The notes below the pieces were generated by a model that made no database searches, was not told the DNA's origin, and was given only the letters and a program-made list of their open reading frames with translations. Shown piece after piece: positions 31,153 through 38,945 of a DNA stretch of 64,000 nt (the stretch's first letter is position 1; the number at the start of each line of letters is the position of its first letter). Made by a program: the position numbers and the translations under genes. This DNA comes from Gluconacetobacter azotocaptans. GTDB taxonomy: Bacteria > Pseudomonadota > Alphaproteobacteria > Acetobacterales > Acetobacteraceae. The DNA lies in the NCBI RefSeq assembly GCF_014174355.1, contig NZ_JABEQF010000004.1, forward strand, positions 310,001 to 374,000. Direction: 5' to 3'.

Positions 31153-31484
31153 TGGCTGATGCACATACAGCCCATTCGGGCGAGAGCCACGGAAGCGTAG
31201 GGTCTTACCTTACCGGGTTCGTGATTGCCGTTCTGCTGACGGCGGCCGCGTTCGGGGTCGTCATGGCCCACAGCTTCTCTCCGACCGGTACCATTGTCGC
31301 GATTTCGGTCCTGGCGGCCGTGCAGGTCGTCGTTCATCTGGTGTTCTTCCTCCATATGAACGGATCGTCGGAGCAGCGCTGGAACGTGATGGCCTTTGCC
31401 TTCACGGTCATGTCCGTGCTGATCCTTATCGGTGGAACGCTGTTCATCATGCATGACACCGCGATCAACATGATGTCGCGTTGA
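31152..31484 (+). CDS. cyoD: Cytochrome bo3-type ubiquinol oxidase subunit IV
   Basis: A 110-residue protein with three membrane helices. 'SYLTGFVIAVLLTAAAFGVV' and 'VHLVFFLHMNGSSEQRWN' are typical CyoD motifs. It helps assemble the CuB site. The ATG at 31152 overlaps the cyoC stop by one base (TGATG). It ends the operon, just before two hairpins. Confidence 0.96.
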   Translation: MADAHTAHSGESHGSVGSYLTGFVIAVLLTAAAFGVVMAHSFSPTGTIVAISVLAAVQVVVHLVFFLHMNGSSEQRWNVMAFAFTVMSVLILIGGTLFIMHDTAINMMSR

Positions 31485-31491
31485 TCCTGAT

Positions 31492-31517
31492 GGGGCCTGC
31501 GGTCACCCGCAGGCCCC
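31492..31517. terminator. Hairpin directly after cyoD
   Basis: GGGGCCTGCGG (31492-31502) and CCGCAGGCCCC (31507-31517) form a perfect 11-bp stem with a TCAC loop. No T-run follows. It may slow polymerase or protect the 3' end ahead of the stronger terminator at 31548. Confidence 0.6.
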
Positions 31518-31547
31518 ACTTGTCCGGGGCAACATCCCGGATGCGGG

Positions 31548-31594
31548 ATACGAAAAAGGCCGGTGAGGATGATCCTCACCGGCCTTTTTCGTAT
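31548..31594. terminator. Bidirectional terminator between cyoD and fdxA
   Basis: A perfect inverted repeat with 23-bp arms and a one-base centre. Its GC core GGCCGGTGAGGAT and mate are flanked by AAAAA on one side and TTTTT on the other, so it can end transcripts arriving from either strand. The cyo operon and the ferredoxin gene converge on it. Confidence 0.95.
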
Positions 31595-31667
31595 TTCATG
31601 TCGCGAGCCCCGGGCGTGGGGCGGACCGGCGGGGCAAGTGGCCCGCCGGTCCGAACGCTGTGGTGCC

Positions 31668-32000
31668 TCAGTCCTTGTGGGGCTCGGCCGACAGCAGGTC
31701 CTTCTTGTTCGGCTTGTCCTTCCATTCCTCGGCGTCGGCCGGGGGCGTGCCCTTGCGGATGATGTTGGGCCATTTGGCGGAATAGCTGGCGTTGATCTCG
31801 GCCCAGGCCGCGGCACGGTCGTCGCTGTCGGGGACAATGGCTTCCGCCGGACATTCGGGCTCGCACACGCCGCAATCAATGCACTCGTCGGGATTGATGA
31901 CGAGGAAATTGTCGCCGGCGTAGAAGCAGTCGACCGGGCACACCTCGACACAGTCCATGAATTTGCAGCGGATGCAGTTTTCGGTGACCACGTAGGTCAT
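31668..32000 (-). CDS. fdxA: Seven-iron ferredoxin FdxA
   Basis: A 110-residue ferredoxin very like Azotobacter vinelandii ferredoxin I. '[17 protein letters not shown]' (9-25) and '[12 protein letters not shown]' carry the cysteines for one 3Fe-4S and one 4Fe-4S cluster; the acidic C-terminal tail is also typical. It is a low-potential cytosolic electron carrier. It is the third gene of a conserved alphaproteobacterial group (helicase, S4 protein, ferredoxin), 158 bases after the S4 gene; the usual next gene, carD, is not found downstream here. Confidence 0.95.
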   Translation of the reverse strand: MTYVVTENCIRCKFMDCVEVCPVDCFYAGDNFLVINPDECIDCGVCEPECPAEAIVPDSDDRAAAWAEINASYSAKWPNIIRKGTPPADAEEWKDKPNKKDLLSAEPHKD

Positions 32001-32158
32001 CGTTCGTCTCCGATCATCTGGAGGCTGGCGTGACGTCGCCAGCCTTGGGGCCTGCGAGGGGGCCGGCCATGCTGGTCCTCGCCTACAATGCGCGCAGATA
32101 TGAAAGTCTTTTGACGTCGTGGCAAGTCAAAGACCGCGCACTGGCCGGCGCGTTCTCC

Positions 32159-32488
32159 TTATCCGGCGGCAAGCGACGGCGAGGGTGCCTGTTCCGGGAC
32201 GATGTCATATAGCAGCCGGGCCGTGGCGGCCGGACCGCGTCGCGAGGCCAGGGCCACGATCCGCAACACCACGACACCCCGTCCGCCGGGGCCGGGCAAG
32301 GTCAGAATGTCGCCGGGCCGCACCAGCGCATGGGCCTTCTCGGTGCGCTGGCGGTTGATCCGCACCGCGCCGGCCTCGGCGAGGCGGGCGCAATCGGGGC
32401 GGCTGCGGGCAAAGCGGGCGCACCACAACCACAGGTCCAGCCTCTGCGCCTCCGGTGTGTCGGCGTCCCCACGCGCATCACGCCTCAC
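32159..32488 (-). CDS. S4-domain RNA-binding protein (HslR-like)
   Basis: A 109-residue protein with one S4 domain: 'QRLDLWLWCARFARSR', 'CARLAEAGAVRINRQR' and 'LVRPGDILTL'. HslR of E. coli, its closest well-known relative, binds 50S subunits that carry nascent peptidyl-tRNA. The start overlaps the end of the helicase gene by four bases (ATGA), so both are co-translated. Confidence 0.9.
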   Translation of the reverse strand: MRRDARGDADTPEAQRLDLWLWCARFARSRPDCARLAEAGAVRINRQRTEKAHALVRPGDILTLPGPGGRGVVVLRIVALASRRGPAATARLLYDIVPEQAPSPSLAAG

Positions 32489-35142
32489 GACGACTGGCGC
32501 TTCTTCAGGGTCGCAAGGACGGCGAAGGGGCCATCGGGCACGGCGGGCGTGCGTCGTCCGCCCCCCGGACGGGGGCGGGCCGCGATGGTCACCGGTATGA
32601 CCTCATCGGCACTGTCGGATGTCCGGGCCCGGGGGGCGCCTGCGCGATTCTGGTGACGGTGACGCCGCCGGGCTTCGGGCGTCGCGGCCAGCATGGGGGG
32701 AGCCGCCGGCCCATATTCGCAGTCCTTCAGCGGACGCGCGGCACGGACAGGAATATCGAGCGCCTTCAGGATGGCGGCCACGGCCTCGGGCCGGGCGCCG
32801 AGACGCGACGGCAGTCCGTCGGGCAGGGGAACCGGGCCGTTGCGGGCGCGCCAGCGCAGTTCCGCCGACAGTTTTTCGGCGATGTCCAGACGCAGGCGCA
32901 CCGGGCCGGCCACAATCCAGCCCATACGGGTCAGCAGCGGGTCCCGATGCTCGTCCACCGGTACGGACACCGCGCCGACGGGCGGCAAAACGGGAAGGGG
33001 CCGTCCCGCCCGTGCCGCCAGCAGGACGGCCCGCAGCCGCATGGCGGCGGGACGCAGCAGGCCGGGCATCAGGATCGCATGACGCCCGACCCGGACGCCC
33101 AGCACCTTCAGCCGGCCGCGCAGGATCGGGGCCACGGGGTCACCGCCGATCGCGACTCCGCCCTGTTCCATCAGGCGATGCAGGATGCCGCGCAGCGCCG
33201 GGTCATGCTCCACGGCGGCACGGGCGGCGAACAGCGGGGCCATGACCTCGTGCACCTGCCGGTCCAGCCATGCTGTCAGGCGGGCGCGGATCCGCTCGCG
33301 CTGCGCGCCGTCGAGGAAGGCATTGTCCAGCACGTCGATGCGCGGACGCAGCAGGTCATCGCCGCCGCGCAACCGGGCGATCGGCGCGGCGTCCCAGAGC
33401 AGGCACCGCCCATCGGGCGAGATTTCGAACGCATCGTCCCCGGCCGTGGTCAGGCTGTGCACGCGACGGGGAATTTCCGCGCGCAACGCCCGCCGCGCGG
33501 CGCGCAGCAGCAGGCGCCGGTCGGGGTGATCGCACTCCGGGTCAGGCGCCAGGTCCAGGCCGGCCACCCGGCCGACCGGGTGCCCCTCGACCACGACCTC
33601 GCCCTGGGTGGTGACGGCGGACAGCAGGTCGTCGCCGCCCGAGGATTCGTCCAGCCGCCGGATCAGCGACGCGGCGCGGCGGTCGACGAAGCGCGCCGTC
33701 AGCCGTTCGTGCAGCGCATCGGACAACTGGTCCTCGACATCCCGGGCGCGGGCCTGCCAGTGCTCGGCATTGCGGACCCAGTCGCGCCGTGCCGCGATGT
33801 AGGAACAGACACGGATCCCCGACAGGCGGTGCATCAGCGAATCGATATCGCCCTCGGGCCGCGCGAACGCCGCGATCTGGGACTCCATCCAGGCCGCGGG
33901 AACATGTCCGTCGCGGATGACGTGGGTGAAGATGCGGGCGCACAGGCGGGTATGGGTCTCATCCCCCAGCTTCCGGAAGTCCGGAATCTGGCAGGCTTCC
34001 CACAACAGCCGGGTGGCGCCGGACGATCGCGCCAGGGTCCGGATATCAGGAATTGCGGACAGGCTGGACAACGTCAGCACGTCCGAGGCCTCGTTGCCCG
34101 CGGTCAGCCCGTATGTCGGCGGGGGACGGCTCAGGCTGGTCAGCAGGGCCTCGGGACTGGCGAAATCGAGGTCGCTGCTGCGCCAGAACAGCCGCTCGAT
34201 CGGATCGAACCTGTGGGTTTCCACCGCTTCGGTTACCTCGTCGGGCAGGGCGGGGCAGGTGCCGGTGGTGCCGAAGGTGCCGTCGCGCATGCCGCGCCCG
34301 GCGCGCCCGGCAATCTGCGCGATTTCGGCCGACGTCAGGGGGCGCGCCCGCGACCCGTCGAATTTCGACAGGCCGGCGAAGGCGACATGGTTGACGTCCA
34401 TGTTCAGGCCCATGCCGATGGCGTCGGTGGCGACCAGGTAATCGACTTCGCGGTCCTGATACAGGGCGACCTGCGCGTTGCGCGTGCGGGGTGACAGCTG
34501 GCCCATGACCACGGCGCACCCGCCCCGGCGCCGGCGGATCAGTTCGGCGATGGCATAGACCTCGGTCGCCGAAAACGCGACGATCGCCGAGCGGGGAGGC
34601 AGGCGGGTCAGCTTGCTTGCCCCGACATGGGCCAGTTGGGACAGCCGGGGGCGGTTTTCGATCTCCACCCCGGGAACCAGGCGGCGCAGCAGCGGGCGGA
34701 TGGTCTCGGCGCCCAGGAACATCGTTTCCACCAGGCCCCGCGCGTGCAGCAGCCGGTCGGTGAAGACGTGCCCGCGATCGGGATCGGCGCAGAGCTGGAT
34801 TTCATCCACCGCGACGAATTCCGCCATCCGGTCCAGGGGCATGGCCTCGACGGTGCAGGAAAACCAGCGCGCGCCCGGGGGGATGATCTTTTCCTCGCCG
34901 GTGATCAGGGCGACGGCGCCGGCGCCCTTGGCGGCCACCATCCGTTCGTAATTTTCGCGGGCCAGCAGGCGCAGGGGGAAACCGATGACGCCGCTGGAAT
35001 GGGCCAGCAGCCGTTCGATCGCCAGGTGAGTCTTGCCGGTATTGGTGGGGCCGAGAACCGCCCTGACGCGCGAGGCGACGGCAGTGTCGGAGGCGCGGCG
35101 CGCGGCGCGAAGGGGGCCTGCCCCCATGGGTACACCCGTCAT
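32485..35142 (-). CDS. SUV3-like RNA/DNA helicase
   Basis: An 885-residue superfamily 2 helicase of the mitochondrial SUV3 type. Walker A GPTNTGKT lies at 31-38, the DEIQ motif at 113-116 ('AVDEIQLCADPDRGH'), motif V-like 'ATDAIGMGLNMD' and motif VI 'QIAGRAGRG' follow. A long C-terminal half resembles the SUV3 tail and ends in a basic, low-complexity segment. It probably unwinds RNA during decay or ribosome biogenesis, which fits the coupled S4 protein. I chose ATG 35142; a start at 35322 would run into the divergent aminopeptidase gene. Confidence 0.88.
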   Translation of the reverse strand: MTGVPMGAGPLRAARRASDTAVASRVRAVLGPTNTGKTHLAIERLLAHSSGVIGFPLRLLARENYERMVAAKGAGAVALITGEEKIIPPGARWFSCTVEAMPLDRMAEFVAVDEIQLCADPDRGHVFTDRLLHARGLVETMFLGAETIRPLLRRLVPGVEIENRPRLSQLAHVGASKLTRLPPRSAIVAFSATEVYAIAELIRRRRGGCAVVMGQLSPRTRNAQVALYQDREVDYLVATDAIGMGLNMDVNHVAFAGLSKFDGSRARPLTSAEIAQIAGRAGRGMRDGTFGTTGTCPALPDEVTEAVETHRFDPIERLFWRSSDLDFASPEALLTSLSRPPPTYGLTAGNEASDVLTLSSLSAIPDIRTLARSSGATRLLWEACQIPDFRKLGDETHTRLCARIFTHVIRDGHVPAAWMESQIAAFARPEGDIDSLMHRLSGIRVCSYIAARRDWVRNAEHWQARARDVEDQLSDALHERLTARFVDRRAASLIRRLDESSGGDDLLSAVTTQGEVVVEGHPVGRVAGLDLAPDPECDHPDRRLLLRAARRALRAEIPRRVHSLTTAGDDAFEISPDGRCLLWDAAPIARLRGGDDLLRPRIDVLDNAFLDGAQRERIRARLTAWLDRQVHEVMAPLFAARAAVEHDPALRGILHRLMEQGGVAIGGDPVAPILRGRLKVLGVRVGRHAILMPGLLRPAAMRLRAVLLAARAGRPLPVLPPVGAVSVPVDEHRDPLLTRMGWIVAGPVRLRLDIAEKLSAELRWRARNGPVPLPDGLPSRLGARPEAVAAILKALDIPVRAARPLKDCEYGPAAPPMLAATPEARRRHRHQNRAGAPRARTSDSADEVIPVTIAARPRPGGGRRTPAVPDGPFAVLATLKKRQSS

Positions 35143-35284
35143 GTCCGTATGGTCAGATGGCGCAGGGCGGAATGCAAGCAAAACCCGTGTGTTTGCGTGG
35201 AATTGCCGGCGGATGGTTGCACCGGCGCCCGCATGGACGCAGGCTGCGCCCACAGGATGTCCAACAGGATCGCGGAGGTTTGCC

Positions 35285-36709
35285 ATGTCCGTTGAAGAAT
35301 TCCCGTGCCTGCTGCCGGCCACCCGGGGCAGGCGCGCACGGATGCGGACGGTGCATGTGCTCCGCCAGGGCGACGTCGGCGACCTGGCAACCCGAATCGG
35401 CGAATCCGGGGCGGGGTTTCTGCGCGATTCCGGGTTTCAGGGACGGGCGGGGGAACTGGCCCTGGTGCCCGGCAGCAACGGCGTGGCGGCTGCGGTGCTG
35501 GGTGTCGGCGATCGCACCGATCCGTTCCTGTTCGGCGGCCTGGCCAATGCGTTGCCGGCGGGCCCCTGGACGATGGCCCTGCCCGCGGGGCTGACGCCGG
35601 CCACCGCCGTGCTTGGATTTTGCCTGGGCGCCTATCGGATGCCTGCTTTCGGCCGGAAGACGGAGGACGCGGCCGACATCGCCCGCCTGGTCGTGCCGCC
35701 CGGGGGCGCTGCCGGCGCCGAGGTGGCCCGCGCCATCCGGCTGGGCCGGGACCTGATCAACACCCCGCCGAACCTGATGGGGCCGACCGAACTGGCGCGG
35801 GCCGCGCGCCGGGCCCTCGAACCGCTGGGCGCCGAGGTCCGGATCGTGAAGGGGCGGGATCTGGCGCAGGCCTATCCGACCATTGCCCATGTCGGGGCGG
35901 GTTCAGCCCGTGCCCCCCGGGTGGTGGTCGCACACTGGCGCGGCACGCAGGCAGGCGATGATGCGCCGCTGCTGTCCCTGGTGGGAAAGGGGGTCTGCTT
36001 CGACACCGGCGGCTACGATATCAAGCCCGCGTCGTCGATGCTGCGCATGAAGAAGGACATGGGCGGGGCCGCGCTGATGCTGGCGCTGGCCCAGCTGATC
36101 ATGACGCGCGACCTGCCGCTGCGGCTGGAGGTGCGGCTGGGCTGTGTGGAGAACAGCGTTTCGGGCGAGGCCATGCGCCCGTCGGATGTTGTGACGACAC
36201 GATCCGGCCTGACGGTGGAAATCGGCAATACCGACGCCGAGGGACGCCTGGTCCTGTGCGATTTGCTGACCGAGGCCTGCGAGATGTCGCCGGACCTGCT
36301 GGTGGATGCCGCGACCCTGACGGGCGCCGCCCGGGTGGCGCTGGGTCCGGACCTGCCGGCGCTGTTCAGTACCGACGACAGCGTGGCCGATACGATTCTG
36401 CAGGCTGGCCGGGCCTGCGACGACCCGCTGTGGCGGCTGCCCCTGTGGGACGGATATGCCGACTGGCTGCGCAGCCCGGTGGCGGATTTGAACAATGTGT
36501 CGGCCAAACCCATGGCCGGGGCGGTCACGGCGGCTCTTTTTTTGCGGAATTTCGTCAAAACAGACGTGCGCTGGGCACATATCGACACATATGCCTGGAA
36601 TGATAATTACCGTTCCGGCCGGCCGGAAGGGGGGGAAACACCCGCATTGCGGGCCTTATATGCATCATTGTTGCGAATCCTTAATGTCACGGACAGGCAG
36701 CAACAGTGA
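35285..36709 (+). CDS. M17 family leucyl aminopeptidase
   Basis: A 474-residue metallopeptidase that removes N-terminal residues. The two-metal site is complete: Lys in VGKGVCFDTGG, Asp in the same motif, Lys in 'DIKPASSM', Asp in 'KKDMGG' and the signature NTDAEGR. The N-terminal domain is shorter and less conserved than in PepA of E. coli, so it is closer to PepB-type enzymes. The ATG at 35285 was chosen as longer readings run into the divergent helicase promoter region. Confidence 0.92.
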   Translation: MSVEEFPCLLPATRGRRARMRTVHVLRQGDVGDLATRIGESGAGFLRDSGFQGRAGELALVPGSNGVAAAVLGVGDRTDPFLFGGLANALPAGPWTMALPAGLTPATAVLGFCLGAYRMPAFGRKTEDAADIARLVVPPGGAAGAEVARAIRLGRDLINTPPNLMGPTELARAARRALEPLGAEVRIVKGRDLAQAYPTIAHVGAGSARAPRVVVAHWRGTQAGDDAPLLSLVGKGVCFDTGGYDIKPASSMLRMKKDMGGAALMLALAQLIMTRDLPLRLEVRLGCVENSVSGEAMRPSDVVTTRSGLTVEIGNTDAEGRLVLCDLLTEACEMSPDLLVDAATLTGAARVALGPDLPALFSTDDSVADTILQAGRACDDPLWRLPLWDGYADWLRSPVADLNNVSAKPMAGAVTAALFLRNFVKTDVRWAHIDTYAWNDNYRSGRPEGGETPALRALYASLLRILNVTDRQQQ

Positions 36710-36871
36710 AGTAACGATATGGAGAACGAACTAATCCGTCTCAAGCGACTTATATGTGCCGCAATCTGAAACTATATAGCCGTCAGGACAGGACGACGGG
36801 GGGCCCGGAGGGGCATTCCGATCTGAGATAAGCAGGGCCTGTTGGTGGCCCGACAGGAAAGGTTTTTTACA

Positions 36872-37282
36872 ATGGCACAGACTTCGACGACATCCGACCA
36901 GTTGATCAGCACGCTCCGCGACACCGTGGTGTCCATGGTGCGCCGCGACGGGCCCGACCTGTCCGCCCGCCAGCTGGGTGTCTTTCTGACCTGCTACCTG
37001 CAGGAAGGCGCCCACACGGTGCGGGGCCTGGCCTCGACCCTGAACGTGTCCAAGCCCGCGATCACGCGCGCCCTGGATCGTCTGGGCGAACTCGACCTGG
37101 CGCGCCGCAAGGTCGATCCGATGGACCGCCGTTCGGTCCTGGTGCAGCGGACGCTGAAGGGGGCGGCCTACCTGCGGGAACTGCGCTCCATCATGAACGA
37201 GGCGGCTGGCGTGCCGGCCACGGGCCGCACCACCAAGGCCGCCCGGGGCGAAGAACGCGCGCCGCGTCGCGCCGCCGGCTGA
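36872..37282 (+). CDS. MarR-like winged-helix transcriptional regulator
   Basis: A 136-residue DNA-binding protein. The winged helix is clear: 'ARQLGVFLTCYLQEGAHTVRGLASTLNVSKPAITRALDRLGE' (about residues 31-72, read in parts) followed by the wing 'LARRKVDPMDRRSVLVQRT'. The C-terminus is basic and ends RAPRRAAG. The ATG follows AGGAAAGG; a TTG ten codons upstream is less likely. Targets are unknown; the 160-base region before it could hold its own operator. Confidence 0.85.
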   Translation: MAQTSTTSDQLISTLRDTVVSMVRRDGPDLSARQLGVFLTCYLQEGAHTVRGLASTLNVSKPAITRALDRLGELDLARRKVDPMDRRSVLVQRTLKGAAYLRELRSIMNEAAGVPATGRTTKAARGEERAPRRAAG

Positions 37283-37296
37283 TCTGCGCCGGTATC

Positions 37297-37328
37297 GGCC
37301 ATCCGCCCCATGCATGGGGCGGATGGCC
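37297..37328. terminator. Hairpin after the MarR-like gene
   Basis: GGCCATCCGCCCCA (37297-37310) and TGGGGCGGATGGCC (37315-37328) form a perfect 14-bp stem with a TGCA loop, 14 bases after the stop. No T-run follows, so termination is probable from position but not certain. Confidence 0.65.
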
Positions 37329-37422
37329 GCCGGCCCGATCGCATGGTCGGGCCGCCTGACGAACGGACGTGACGTTCGCGCGTCGTTCGGCTTCGATTAT
37401 CCAGACATCAAGGTGTGTGAAC

Positions 37423-37869
37423 ATGCGACTGGCATCACGCTTGGCCGCTATGGCTATTCTTGCGACTCCGCTTCTGGCCGCGCCCGCGCTGGCGGCCGAT
37501 ACGCTGGGCACCCCTTCCGGGCATCTCCGGCTGGTGGCCAAATCCGCCGATGTCGGCGTCGGCTGGACGTGGGGGTCCGGCACCCTGACCTACGGGCATC
37601 ATAGCTATCGGTTCTCGGTCAAGGGCGGGTCGATCGCGGCGGTCGGCTATTCCACGATCGAAGGAACGGGTACGGTCTATAATCTGAAGCACCTGCATGA
37701 TTTCAACGGCACCTACGTTGCCGGAAGTGGCGAGGCGACGCTGGGCAGCGGGGTCGGCGGGTCGTTGCTGCATAACGGAAACGGCGTCACGATCAGCATC
37801 GATACGGTCTCGAAGGGCGCACGGCTGGCCGGCGCGGCGCAGGGGCTCGAGCTGACGCTGCTCAAGTAA
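37423..37869 (+). CDS. Small secreted protein of unknown function
   Basis: A 148-residue protein with a Sec signal peptide (MRLASRLAAMAILATPLLAAPALA, cleavage near residue 24). The mature part is glycine-rich and probably all beta, with 'GSGTLTYGHHSYRFSV', 'TGTVYNLKHLHDFNGTY' and 'HNGNGVTISIDTVSKG'. The 'VYNLK' core is reminiscent of DUF1134/EipA-like periplasmic proteins, but the match is partial and I do not assign it. The ATG at 37423 begins the signal peptide exactly. It converges on the WecA-like gene. Confidence 0.8.
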   Translation: MRLASRLAAMAILATPLLAAPALAADTLGTPSGHLRLVAKSADVGVGWTWGSGTLTYGHHSYRFSVKGGSIAAVGYSTIEGTGTVYNLKHLHDFNGTYVAGSGEATLGSGVGGSLLHNGNGVTISIDTVSKGARLAGAAQGLELTLLK

Positions 37870-37888
37870 CATTCGGGGCGGACGTGGC

Positions 37889-38905
37889 TCATGCCCCTCC
37901 GGCGCGCGCGCGCCGCATCCGGATAAGGACCTGCCACGTCCACATGATCTGCGGCGGCAGGACCAGCAGCAGAGCCGGGACGGGGCCGCACCAGCCCCGC
38001 ACCACCGCGACAGTGAGGGCCCCACCCCATATGACGAACCCCCAATGGATCAGGGTGACCAGTGCGGGGGGCATGCCCCCTCGGGCCGCCAGTTGATAGA
38101 GATGGTCGCGGTGGCTCTCGGTCAGGCGCGCCCCGGCCCGCCAGCGGCGAAACAGGGTCAGGGTGACGTCATAGAGCAGGCCCGACATCAGAAGCGGAAC
38201 GCCGCTCCAGGCCCCGAACGCCGGCGGGGTGTCGGCAAGCATCAGGCCGAAGGCGCCGATCAGCACGCCGCAGCCCTGGCTTCCGACATCGCCCATGAAA
38301 ATGCGCGCGGACGGAAAATTGAAGGGGATGAAGCCCGCGATCGCCGCCGCCAGCAACAGGGCGGGGAGGGCGACGGCGGGGGACGGCGCCACGCAGGCGA
38401 TGACCAGGCAGGCGAGCATGATCGCCCCGGACGCCAGGCCGTTCAGCCCATCCATGAAATTGACCGCGTTGGTCACATAGACCAGCCACATCACCGACAG
38501 GATGATATCCCCCGCCTGGCCGGCCACCCCGGACAGGCGGGTTCCCGTCCCGACCAGGATCGCGGCGGCGGCGAACTGGGCGGCCAGCTTGATGGCGGGG
38601 CGCCATTGATACACATCGTCCAGCCACGAAACGACGGCCAGCACGATCGTCGCCGCGATCATGCCGAACGTGGCGACCGACAGGAAGGGCAGGCCGTCGA
38701 GGTGCCGTGCAATCGGAACCGCCACGACAAAGGCGGCGATGATGCCGAGTCCTCCCCCCTTCGGCGTCGGCCGGGTATGGGAACTGCGATGGCCGGGATG
38801 ATCCAGCACGTTCAGCCGGGTCGCGCCCAGGACCATCAGGGCGGCGGAGGCCCAGGTGGCGATCAGAAGAGTCGCGAAGGGCATGAGGGAGAGTGGATCG
38901 TTCAT
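37889..38905 (-). CDS. WecA/TagO-like undecaprenyl-phosphate sugar-1-phosphate transferase
   Basis: A 338-residue polytopic membrane enzyme (about ten or eleven helices) of the MraY/WecA family. It transfers a sugar-1-phosphate onto undecaprenyl phosphate, the first step of a surface polysaccharide. Motifs: 'HTRPTPKGGG', 'WLDDVYQWRPAIK', 'TNAVNFMDGLNGLASG', 'FMGDVGSQ' and the cytoplasmic 'HRDHLYQ', which carries the HxH typical of the active site. It is divergent from a nucleotide-sugar dehydratase gene, which supports a role in polysaccharide initiation. Confidence 0.92.
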   Translation of the reverse strand: MNDPLSLMPFATLLIATWASAALMVLGATRLNVLDHPGHRSSHTRPTPKGGGLGIIAAFVVAVPIARHLDGLPFLSVATFGMIAATIVLAVVSWLDDVYQWRPAIKLAAQFAAAAILVGTGTRLSGVAGQAGDIILSVMWLVYVTNAVNFMDGLNGLASGAIMLACLVIACVAPSPAVALPALLLAAAIAGFIPFNFPSARIFMGDVGSQGCGVLIGAFGLMLADTPPAFGAWSGVPLLMSGLLYDVTLTLFRRWRAGARLTESHRDHLYQLAARGGMPPALVTLIHWGFVIWGGALTVAVVRGWCGPVPALLLVLPPQIMWTWQVLIRMRRARAGGA

Positions 38906-38945
38906 GTGTCGCGGGAGTTTGTCATGATGGCTGCTTCTAGCATGG

